Of a DNA stretch of 5,471 nucleotides, positions 1-5,471 are shown one piece after another. Both the position numbers and the translations under genes were made by a program. The DNA is from an uncultured cyanobacterium (lineage in GTDB: Bacteria > Cyanobacteriota > Cyanobacteriia > Phormidesmidales > Phormidesmidaceae), in the NCBI GenBank assembly GCA_938029995.1, contig CALHGI010000718.1:1-5471 (forward strand). The letters run 5' to 3'. Under the pieces are notes generated by a model. The model searched no databases. It was not told the DNA's origin and was given only the letters and a program-made list of their open reading frames with translations. Within the stretch, counting starts at the first letter, position 1; each line of letters opens with the position of its first letter.

Positions 1-984
1 GAGCAGCTGGCGGACAATGGATTCACCACTCACAATATTCAGTTCTGGCTCTACCCATAGGCCCGCATCAATGGACCATTTACCCGCCGTGACCTGCTGC
101 TGCACCTGGTGGAACAGGCCAGGGCGATGCTCCTCTAACCAGGCAAACAGGGCCGGGCTGGAGTGGGTGTAGGTTAACTCAGGAAAGTCCTGCTGCAGGG
201 CCAGCACCGATTGAAAGGTGCGCTCCGCCGCCCGCCAGGTGTCGGCCACGGGCCACAACCAGGCTAAATCTAAGTGGGCATGGCCGACGCAGTGAATTTG
301 GCGCTGCTTTACCCAGTCGCCGTAGGGCAACAGGCTTTGACGCACGGTGGCTAAGCGCTGGTGCAGGTCGCCACTGGTGGGTTGCCATGCCTCAGTAATT
401 AGGACCTCAACCCCAGGCAGTTTCTCCGGGGCGAAGGCCTTTAAGTAGTACTGCAGAACTTCTAGTTCATCGGCGACAAAGCCAGGTTCAGGGGCCATGG
501 GGTGCTCTAGGGCTTCATAGATTAAGTGCGATCGCACCAATGCCCCAGCATCATGTTTCGGGCTTTCCAGCCGCAGCACCACGTCAAATGTCTGACCTGG
601 CAACGCATTCTCCGTCAAACAAGGGCGAATACAAAAGTCAAATAAATCCCCCGCCTGAACCAACTCTCCATTGACATATAGCTGAGCATCCTCCGCCCAC
701 CAAGCCGTTGCTAACCGTAGGGTAAGCCCTGCTAAAGGATAACCATTCAGCGTTTCAGGCACCGTAAACCGCTGATATAGCCACAGCACCCGGCCCCGAG
801 GCCAAGCAATATGCTGGCGGTCATTCAACGGCATGCCGGCCCATTGAGCCCCATGGGCCATGGCGGTGGCATGCGCCCCCCCGTGATCTTCATATAAGCC
901 CTGCCAAGATATCTGCACATCTTGCTGGCTATAGGTCCGTAGCTCTTGAATCAGGTTCGTCAGAAATGGGGTCGAGGCGTTCAT
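1..984 (-). CDS. GH38 alpha-mannosidase, N-terminal part (cut by left edge)
   Basis: Probable zinc-dependent retaining alpha-mannosidase that removes alpha-linked mannose from oligosaccharides. The frame is open from the left edge to an ATG at 984, and translating it by hand gives 328 residues without a stop. Roughly residues 55-190 look like the beta-rich N-terminal domain of Ams1-type enzymes. The catalytic domain follows with the hallmark HAHLDLAWLWP at residues 235-245, where His237 and Asp239 match the zinc ligands of GH38. Near the edge is WVEPELN..SGES (residues 310-322), the Ams1-type counterpart of WVEPD.N.PSGES. The catalytic nucleophile Asp and the C-terminal domains should lie beyond the window, since Ams1-type members are usually about 1000 residues. 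The ATG at 984 is favoured because an in-frame TAG sits seven codons upstream and no other start intervenes; the Shine-Dalgarno is weak (GCGGA). No signal peptide is visible, so it is probably cytoplasmic. It diverges from the 525-residue gene. Family assignment is firm; substrate is inferred. Confidence 0.93.
   Translation of the reverse strand, partial: MNASTPFLTNLIQELRTYSQQDVQISWQGLYEDHGGAHATAMAHGAQWAGMPLNDRQHIAWPRGRVLWLYQRFTVPETLNGYPLAGLTLRLATAWWAEDAQLYVNGELVQAGDLFDFCIRPCLTENALPGQTFDVVLRLESPKHDAGALVRSHLIYEALEHPMAPEPGFVADELEVLQYYLKAFAPEKLPGVEVLITEAWQPTSGDLHQRLATVRQSLLPYGDWVKQRQIHCVGHAHLDLAWLWPVADTWRAAERTFQSVLALQQDFPELTYTHSSPALFAWLEEHRPGLFHQVQQQVTAGKWSIDAGLWVEPELNIVSGESIVRQLL
526..537. repeat. 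HIP1 palindrome (GCGATCGC)
   Basis: The octamer GCGATCGC occupies 528-535 within the 12-base perfect palindrome GTGCGATCGCAC. HIP1 is the highly iterated palindrome abundant in many cyanobacterial genomes, so it supports the taxonomic placement. It lies inside the alpha-mannosidase coding sequence and is not a gene-specific regulatory site. Confidence 0.85.
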
Positions 985-1043
985 AGTTCCGCTAAGATCG
1001 AACTAGGATTTATCAAGCATCCTCGGATACTTGCCATACAACT
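985..1043. promoter_or_regulatory. Short divergent intergenic region
   Basis: These 59 bases separate the start codons of two divergent genes (the alpha-mannosidase leftward, the 525-residue gene rightward), so they should hold both ribosome binding regions and possibly both promoters. I see only weak -10-like matches, such as GATAAA on the minus strand near 1009-1014, with no well-spaced -35 box and no clear operator repeat. The regulatory role is inferred from gene arrangement, not from a recognised motif. Promoters could overlap or lie inside the neighbouring coding sequence. Confidence 0.35.
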
Positions 1044-2621
1044 ATGCCATCGTCGTCCCGGCCCTACAAAAGCAAATTACTCAAGTTTGTGCTGCAGCAA
1101 TGGCAGCAAGGGTTAAACCGGCAAGATCGGGCTTGGCGACAGCTACAATCCACCGCAACCTGGAGCGCTCAAGCGGCCATATTTCCCTTTTATGCCATCG
1201 TACGGGCAATGGAGCGGGCTAGCTTTGCCCTCAAGGACGGCGACCATTCACCCCAAACAGATTTGTCTGTTCCCAGCACCCAAGCCCGGCAGAACGTAAC
1301 CGACCTGGATCATTCCTTCACAGCAATTCTGACCCATACCCAACAATTACTCTCATCAGACCCCATATTCGCCAAAATAGGGTCATCTGCAGCAGCCCAG
1401 CTAACCACCGCGCCAAAAGTTAGCCTAATTAGTAAAATAACGTCTTTTTGGTCCCGTACCATTCAACGTCGGCAGCGCTCAGGAGATTTAAACCCCAGCC
1501 GTAACAACCCAACCACAACGGGGGAATTAACCCTAAAATCTGGAGGTATCAGCCGCAAAGCAGCCGCTGATTTACTGCGAAATGACACAACCCTAGCTTC
1601 CGTGATTGAAAATCAAAGATTAGTGGTCGTTAACTCACACAATCAGATTTTCGATATTTTAACCCCTGCACAACAAACAGATCTCAAGTATTACATTAGT
1701 CGTGTGATGAAGGCTTATCAACAGTCTCGAATGATCGTTCCACGGTCATCCAAACGACTATCCGTCAAAACTGTTCTACCGCTTCGTCCCAGCAATGATG
1801 ATGTTCTAACCACGATTCTAAACCAGGCCGAACAACTGCTATCACCTAGTCAAACCGCACAGCTGACTATCTCCCCTAAAAGTAACTTCTTGGCTCAAGC
1901 CAAGTCTTTTTTGACCAACGCCCAGCCCAGTACGAGACATCCTGGAGAGTTACAGCCTCCTGCCCACCACCAGCCCCCATCCAGGCAGTTAACACAGCGC
2001 TCCACCGCCATCGATCCCAGAGCAAACTCTGTGCTACACCAGCAGGGAATCACCCTAGCTTCAACAATTGACAATCGACACTTGGTTTTAGTCAATGCCC
2101 AAAACGAGATTTTTGACATTCTAACCCCTGGACAACAAACGGATCTTATCCATTACATTAGCCGTGTCATGCGGACTAACCGACAGTCGCGGACTATTGT
2201 GCCCCGTCAACCCCAGCGTCTGTCGGGAAAAACAATACTAGCCATCGTGGCCGTATTCATCACCGCCCTACCCGTGGAGTTGAAAAAAGCATGGTCCCAG
2301 ATAGCGCCAGGTCCCGAAGCGCCCAGCCTTCCCCCCATAGCCTCCAACGGTCTCCAAGCTGAACCCCAATCTCGTATTTTTTACCCTAAGGCATCTGCCC
2401 CCGGCACTGTTAAGGCCCGCTCTCGACGATTACCTCACAACCCTGACCCCATGGGCCAGGTCAATGCCCGTCGCCTAACGAGTAATTCTCCCGATGCGTT
2501 CGAGGCTAACGTCAACGACGTCAACTATCTAGAGCATCCGTTAGAAAAGCTACTGCGCTTGATTGATCGAATGTTGACTTGGTGTGAAAACCGCTGGCAA
2601 CAATGGCGCAGGCACAGCTAG
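1044..2621 (+). CDS. Uncharacterised cyanobacterial-type protein with internal tandem duplication
   Basis: A 525-residue protein of unknown function. The N-terminus (about 1-62) is basic and Trp/Gln-rich, with a moderately hydrophobic stretch around AAIFPFYAIV (44-53). Two copies of one module follow: residues 118-245 and 272-399 align without gaps at an offset of 154 residues, and a weaker ILxxxxQLLS motif (95-104 and 258-267) starts each unit. The best conserved core, including IFDILTP.QQTDL and YISRVM, matches at 42 of 63 residues. Directly after copy 2 is a hydrophobic stretch (about 398-411), long enough for a marginal membrane segment, then a proline-rich linker (422-433) and a charged, Trp-rich C-terminal helix (about 497-522). 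From memory, single-copy versions of the core and the C-terminal helix occur in cyanobacterial hypothetical proteins. The ATG at 1044 is the first start after an in-frame TAA at 993; no strong ribosome binding site is visible. The gene ends 48 bases before the membrane-protein gene, so the two may share a transcript. Confidence 0.85.
   Translation: MPSSSRPYKSKLLKFVLQQWQQGLNRQDRAWRQLQSTATWSAQAAIFPFYAIVRAMERASFALKDGDHSPQTDLSVPSTQARQNVTDLDHSFTAILTHTQQLLSSDPIFAKIGSSAAAQLTTAPKVSLISKITSFWSRTIQRRQRSGDLNPSRNNPTTTGELTLKSGGISRKAAADLLRNDTTLASVIENQRLVVVNSHNQIFDILTPAQQTDLKYYISRVMKAYQQSRMIVPRSSKRLSVKTVLPLRPSNDDVLTTILNQAEQLLSPSQTAQLTISPKSNFLAQAKSFLTNAQPSTRHPGELQPPAHHQPPSRQLTQRSTAIDPRANSVLHQQGITLASTIDNRHLVLVNAQNEIFDILTPGQQTDLIHYISRVMRTNRQSRTIVPRQPQRLSGKTILAIVAVFITALPVELKKAWSQIAPGPEAPSLPPIASNGLQAEPQSRIFYPKASAPGTVKARSRRLPHNPDPMGQVNARRLTSNSPDAFEANVNDVNYLEHPLEKLLRLIDRMLTWCENRWQQWRRHS
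1395..1778 (+). repeat. Internal direct repeat, copy 1 (coding)
   Basis: Encodes residues 118-245 of the 525-residue protein and pairs with copy 2 at a constant offset of 462 bases. The strongest part is 1590-1778, where a hand comparison with 2052-2240 gives about 131 of 189 identical bases and 42 of 63 identical residues. Many differences fall at third codon positions, so the duplication is old and both copies appear to be kept at the protein level. Confidence 0.88.
1857..2240 (+). repeat. Internal direct repeat, copy 2 (coding)
   Basis: Encodes residues 272-399 of the 525-residue protein, the second copy of the module at 1395-1778. The first part (272-336) is more diverged and rich in Pro, Gln and His. 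The last 63 residues are well conserved with copy 1, including IFDILTP.QQTDL, HYISRVM and IVPR. The alignment needs no gap over these 128 residues; a 9-residue length difference lies just upstream, between the QLLS and AQLT motifs. Confidence 0.88.
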
Positions 2622-2669
2622 GGCATGGAGCTACCATAGGATAGTTCAGCGCATCGTCCTACTCTTCCC

Positions 2670-3353
2670 ATGGTCAAATCTTGGTATCGTCTGTGCCATG
2701 CTCTCAAGGCCCATGGCACTGTTATATTGCTCAATATGGCGGTCATCTTGCCATTTACCCTACTCACGGGTTATATCAAACTCTCCACATTGCTCAATGG
2801 CTACACCGCAGGCCGCACCCTGAGACGTTCAACCGGTATTGAGCTGCTGATTACCTTGTTTAGTGAACCCTATACGCTGCCCTACGAAGGTATTTTGACC
2901 GAAATCTCTGAGATTATTTGGTGCTTTCCCATTGCGCTCTGTTTTTTTACTGCGAGCCTGGTTAGGCATCCAAAACTACGACAGTATCTAATCTGCATTA
3001 GCATTCTGTTGACGCTATTGATGATCGATGATGCGTTTCGAGTTACCCTAATCCTCTACGTTCTGTTGTCGGTGCCAAAAATGGTGAGCTATGGATTATA
3101 TGTGGGGTTTGGGGTTGCGATCGCAACCTACTTCCACCACATTATTCTCAAAACACCGTACCCATGGCTATTGCTCGCCACAGGTCTCATGGCCATTTCA
3201 GCCCTAGCCGACTTTGTCCCCATTCCTGGCATTGGCACCCCCATCATGCTCGAAGACGGCACCAAATTGCTAGGCCTCGTCAACCTAACCATCTATATCT
3301 GGAAACTCGCCCAAACATCCCTCAAATCCCTCACCCTCACTCCAGACAGCTAA
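2670..3353 (+). CDS. Multi-pass integral membrane protein of unknown function
   Basis: A 227-residue hydrophobic protein with about six membrane segments: near residues 16-38, 79-97, 104-121, 140-160, 165-182 and 199-216, with possibly another short one at 125-135. It has PYEGILTEISEIIW (71-84) before segment 2, IDDAFR (119-124) at the end of segment 3, ALADFVP (178-184) after segment 5 and LEDGTKLLGLVNL (194-206) leading into segment 6. I recognise this pattern, from memory, in a cyanobacterial family of unknown function whose members usually read DD.F..HE after segment 3; here the HE is absent. The conserved acidic residues at membrane edges could suggest a metal-dependent membrane enzyme, but that is speculation. 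The ATG at 2670 is the first start after an in-frame TAG at 2637-2639 and sits inside a CCATGG; no clear Shine-Dalgarno is seen. It follows the 525-residue gene by 48 bases and converges on the GMC oxidoreductase gene with a 37-base gap. Confidence 0.85.
   Translation: MVKSWYRLCHALKAHGTVILLNMAVILPFTLLTGYIKLSTLLNGYTAGRTLRRSTGIELLITLFSEPYTLPYEGILTEISEIIWCFPIALCFFTASLVRHPKLRQYLICISILLTLLMIDDAFRVTLILYVLLSVPKMVSYGLYVGFGVAIATYFHHIILKTPYPWLLLATGLMAISALADFVPIPGIGTPIMLEDGTKLLGLVNLTIYIWKLAQTSLKSLTLTPDS
3113..3128. repeat. HIP1 palindrome, extended to 16 bases
   Basis: GCGATCGC at 3117-3124 is embedded in the perfect 16-base palindrome GGTTGCGATCGCAACC, inside the membrane-protein gene. It is the second full HIP1 octamer in this window of about 5.5 kb, whereas about 0.1 would be expected by chance at this base composition. 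Confidence 0.85.
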
Positions 3354-3390
3354 AGGATTATGTCCCCCAGACTCCCATGCAGAAAGCGGA

Positions 3391-5073
3391 CTAACAACCC
3401 TCAACCTGCTGCTTCAGATAATCAGCTAACCGCGTTGCCAAAGCCACCACCGTCAATGTCGGATTAGCAAACCCTAGCCCCGTGGGAAACACAGAACTAC
3501 CCGCTATAAATAAATTCGCTACACCATGCACTTGGCAATTTGCATCCACCACCCCTTGGGCCGGATCACCATGCATCCGCGTCGTACCAATATGGTGATG
3601 GGTACTCACCACAAACGGCACACCCCCCATATCCAACTCAAACTGTGGCTGAAATTCTCCTAATCCCGATTTCGAAACCACATCTCGAAAAATCTCTTGG
3701 CTGCGCCGAATACTCTCTAAATCACATGGATTCCAAGACCACGTCAACTTAGTACAAGGATTACCCAAAAAGTCCCTATCATCCCCCAGAGATATGCGGT
3801 TGGCAGGATTAGGCGTCTGCTCAGTCTGCGCCCCAAGTTCAAAGGCAAAAAAACGTTGATTCCGATCTGCCAAGTCAAACCACCCACCCCGGCTTGGTCC
3901 ATACACCGGCTGCTCCCGCTTCAGCAAACGAGCGCCAGTATAATTCACAACATCAGCAAAATCAGGCAGCGATCGTTTCAAATACCCTAGCGTCTTCCCA
4001 GACAACACCCCCTTCCGCAGCGATTGGGTAAAACGCCTAAAATAAACTACAGACTGGGTCTCTAATCCCTTGACCTTAGGCATCAACGACACACAGAAAT
4101 TATTCAGCTTCTCTTCCCTCAGTACACGCTCAGAGAAGCCAAACTTCGCCATCAAAGCAGTGCCCCGAACCCGATGGAGATCATATAAACCCAACGCATC
4201 CAACACAGCAGAGCTAGACGGCTTAAAAATACCAAAACGAGTGCCCGGATGGTCCATAAAAAACCGTCCCACCAAATCATGCTCGTTACCAATGCCAGTC
4301 GACCTAACGCTCCGGGACATCAGCAACAAACGCGCATTTTCCATCCCCCCCGTAGCCAAAACAACGTTTTTTGCTGCCACCCAGAAACTAGTATCGGCCG
4401 TGATCGCCACTTTAAGCTTCTCCACAACCTTTCCCACGTCATTGGTCAACAGCTCAACTACATGGGCATTGGTATAAATATCAATGTTGTTCGCTTCGCT
4501 AATCTCGTGTACATAATCCTGGAAAAAGATCGATCTCAGACCAAACTGAAATATCCGACTTTCCGCTCGATCATCGCCAAAATCCAGTACTTGTCTATCA
4601 GACGTCTCCCAAAACTGGGGAGAATACTCCAAGGGACCAATCTGGCATATTTTATGCGCCCGCCCATAGTAAGGCATCAGATCCTGACGTTGAAACGGCC
4701 AGCCACTATAGGGAATTTCGTCCCGCTGCTGAAAATCAATTTCATCCGGAATCACATGGCGCACATGTAAAATTTCCTGGGCACCCTCATCCTCGTCCAC
4801 CTGAATTTCCCAAAAATTAGATGAGCCCCCCAACTGACGACACCGCCCCACCAGTAGTTCATCCCCAGGATAGGCACGAGAATCAATCTCTCCCCCATAC
4901 AAAGACTGAGTTTTCTCTTTAAAGAGAGCATCACCACTCTCCAATATACAAACCTTAATCGACGAATGAGATAGCTCGCGCGCCAGCGTTAACCCTGCGG
5001 GCCCCGTCCCCACAATACAGATATCAGCTTGTATAGTCTCATTCGCACCAATATCAGTTGCATTAATAATCAT
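3391..5073 (-). CDS. GMC family FAD-dependent oxidoreductase
   Basis: Complete 560-residue flavoprotein of the glucose-methanol-choline oxidoreductase family, which oxidises alcohol groups, often on sugars, using FAD. The N-terminal Rossmann motif is GTGPAG (22-27), with Glu45 at the end of the second strand, where the ribose of FAD is expected to bind. Next come GRCRQLGGSSNFW (76-88), SGWPF (123-127), VVLATGGMENARLLL (237-251) and the C-terminal signature from HHHIGTTRM (492-500) to FANPTLTVVALATRLADYL (535-553). By family alignment His493 and Asn537 are the likely catalytic pair. No signal peptide or membrane segment is visible, so it is probably cytoplasmic. The start at 5073 fits the usual short leader of about 16 residues before the FAD strand, and an in-frame TGA lies eight codons upstream. 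It lies 107 bases downstream of a glycosyltransferase end on the same strand, suggesting a glycan-modifying role. Substrate and electron acceptor cannot be read from the sequence. Confidence 0.95.
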   Translation of the reverse strand: MIINATDIGANETIQADICIVGTGPAGLTLARELSHSSIKVCILESGDALFKEKTQSLYGGEIDSRAYPGDELLVGRCRQLGGSSNFWEIQVDEDEGAQEILHVRHVIPDEIDFQQRDEIPYSGWPFQRQDLMPYYGRAHKICQIGPLEYSPQFWETSDRQVLDFGDDRAESRIFQFGLRSIFFQDYVHEISEANNIDIYTNAHVVELLTNDVGKVVEKLKVAITADTSFWVAAKNVVLATGGMENARLLLMSRSVRSTGIGNEHDLVGRFFMDHPGTRFGIFKPSSSAVLDALGLYDLHRVRGTALMAKFGFSERVLREEKLNNFCVSLMPKVKGLETQSVVYFRRFTQSLRKGVLSGKTLGYLKRSLPDFADVVNYTGARLLKREQPVYGPSRGGWFDLADRNQRFFAFELGAQTEQTPNPANRISLGDDRDFLGNPCTKLTWSWNPCDLESIRRSQEIFRDVVSKSGLGEFQPQFELDMGGVPFVVSTHHHIGTTRMHGDPAQGVVDANCQVHGVANLFIAGSSVFPTGLGFANPTLTVVALATRLADYLKQQVEGC

Positions 5074-5180
5074 CAGCTTACAAGATACACACCATCAGCA
5101 ATTTAGATCCTCGTCACCAATATCCCCACCAGCATCCACCGATGCTTGTAACCTGCAAAAGCCCCCCAGCATACAACAGG
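5074..5180. other. Intergenic gap between glycosyltransferase and GMC genes
   Basis: These 107 bases lie between the stop codon of the probable glycosyltransferase and the start of the GMC oxidoreductase, both on the minus strand. The gap contains one small perfect hairpin (5131-5146). I see no convincing promoter pair and no strong ribosome binding site before the ATG at 5073 (minus-strand context GTAAGCTGATG). The gap is long enough for a separate promoter, so operon membership is uncertain. Confidence 0.4.
5131..5146 (-). other. Small hairpin after glycosyltransferase stop codon
   Basis: AGCATC-CACC-GATGCT is a perfect 6-base-pair stem with a 4-base loop, starting about 34 bases after the glycosyltransferase stop when read on the minus strand. 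No T-run follows on that strand (GGTGGGG instead), so it is not a standard intrinsic terminator. It could be a weak pause, an mRNA-end structure or chance. Confidence 0.35.
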
Positions 5181-5471
5181 CTAACGCCCCAACATCCCCC
5201 TCAGTTTTAAAGACATCCGCACTTTATCTGCAATCCTTTTAGCTTTATTCATCGCTCGCTCAGATAGACTAGGCGGAGGTTTGGGTTGAAATTTTTCAGG
5301 TAGTAACGTACGCCCCAAAGGCCACGGGCGGGGCGGCTTATCCCAAATAGCCTGCCTTACAGCTAAAAACCAGGCCATATAACTCTCAAATGAATACTCA
5401 TCAGCCACCGCTACATGGGCCGCCCGCCCCATGGCCTCCAACTTTTGTCGGTCATCCATTAAACTCTCAAT
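5181..5471 (-). CDS. Probable family-4 (GT-B) glycosyltransferase, C-terminal end (cut by right edge)
   Basis: The frame is open from the right edge to a TAG at 5181-5183, giving 96 residues. The Met at 5459 is probably internal, because the frame continues upstream (IESL before it) to the edge. The stretch from LMDDRQKLEAMGRAA through VADEYSFESYMAWFL resembles the last helices of GT4-type glycosyltransferases, where a 'DP..r..mG..AR..v...fs.e' pattern follows the nucleotide-sugar domain. After a Pro-rich linker, the last 30 residues form a basic helix-prone tail (SERAMNKAKRIADKVRMSLK) that could associate with membrane. The E-x7-E motif and sugar-nucleotide site would lie off the window, so donor and acceptor are unknown. 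It precedes the GMC oxidoreductase on the same strand and could be co-transcribed with it. The call rests on a short C-terminal pattern, so it is less certain than the other named genes. Confidence 0.62.
   Translation of the reverse strand: MESLMDDRQKLEAMGRAAHVAVADEYSFESYMAWFLAVRQAIWDKPPRPWPLGRTLLPEKFQPKPPPSLSERAMNKAKRIADKVRMSLKLRGMLGR

Noticed and set aside
179..388. Minus-strand 69-codon open frame
   Set aside because: Same strand but a different frame from the GH38 gene, overlapping its HAHLD zinc motif; a shadow.
1031..1222. Plus-strand 63-codon open frame
   Set aside because: Lies almost wholly within the start of the 525-residue gene in another frame, with no motif.
1895..2119. Minus-strand 74-codon open frame
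   Set aside because: Antisense to the 525-residue gene, where the sense frame has clear repeat conservation at protein level.
2637..2661. TAGGA / TCCTA inverted repeat between the two plus-strand genes
   Set aside because: Only five base pairs with a 15-base loop and no T-run; too weak to call a terminator.
2584..2823. Plus-strand 79-codon open frame bridging the 525-residue and membrane-protein genes
   Set aside because: It overlaps both genes in another frame and has no recognisable composition or motif. The frames on either side explain the DNA better, so it is not evidence of a frameshifted fusion.
3354..3390. Possible bidirectional terminator between the convergent genes
   Set aside because: The 37-base gap holds no inverted repeat or T-run that I can see on either strand.
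3164..3394. Plus-strand 76-codon open frame
   Set aside because: Out-of-frame shadow of the membrane-protein C-terminus, with a His/Pro-rich translation.
3540..3752. Plus-strand 70-codon open frame
   Set aside because: Antisense to the conserved C-terminal catalytic region of the GMC gene; its Pro/His-rich translation looks like a shadow.
4070..4770. Plus-strand open frames of 135 and 173 codons (4070-4477 and 4249-4770)
   Set aside because: They are antisense to the GMC oxidoreductase, whose motifs are intact throughout. Their translations show no family resemblance and are of the low-complexity type expected from an antisense frame.
4914..4927. 14-base palindrome TCTCTTTAAAGAGA
   Set aside because: Lies within the GMC coding sequence around residues 49-53 (LFKEK). 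It has no T-run or gene boundary nearby, so it is most likely chance.
4752..4937. Minus-strand 61-codon open frame
   Set aside because: Same strand but a different frame from the GMC gene, covering its conserved GGSSNFW region.

Overview
The window looks like cyanobacterial chromosome. The evidence is two GCGATCGC (HIP1) octamers, both inside longer perfect palindromes, and two proteins (the 525-residue and 227-residue ORFs) that resemble cyanobacterial hypothetical families I recognise from memory. The genus cannot be fixed from this sequence. Coding density is very high: no gene-free stretch exceeds about 110 bases, and I see no tRNA, rRNA, CRISPR array, insertion sequence or prophage gene.

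Layout from left to right. (1) Positions 1-984, minus strand: the N-terminal 328 residues of a GH38 alpha-mannosidase, running off the left edge. (2) A 59-base divergent gap. (3) 1044-2621, plus strand: a 525-residue protein of unknown function built around an old internal tandem duplication, followed by a proline-rich segment and a Trp/Arg-rich C-terminal helix. (4) 2670-3353, plus strand, 48 bases later: a multi-pass membrane protein of unknown function. (5) A 37-base convergent gap. (6) 3391-5073, minus strand: a complete 560-residue FAD-dependent GMC oxidoreductase. (7) A 107-base gap with a small hairpin. (8) 5181-5471, minus strand: the C-terminal 96 residues of a probable family-4 (GT-B) glycosyltransferase, running off the right edge.

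The glycosyltransferase and GMC oxidoreductase lie head to tail on the minus strand and may be the end of an exopolysaccharide or glycoconjugate locus, with the oxidoreductase acting on a sugar or sugar-linked alcohol. The alpha-mannosidase at the other end also acts on glycans, but two unrelated genes on the opposite strand lie between, so a functional link is speculative. The two plus-strand unknowns may be co-transcribed. I find no convincing evidence of a new defence or mobile system. The most noteworthy items are the internal duplication, the small membrane protein with an altered family motif, and an apparent excess of CCATGG hexamers.
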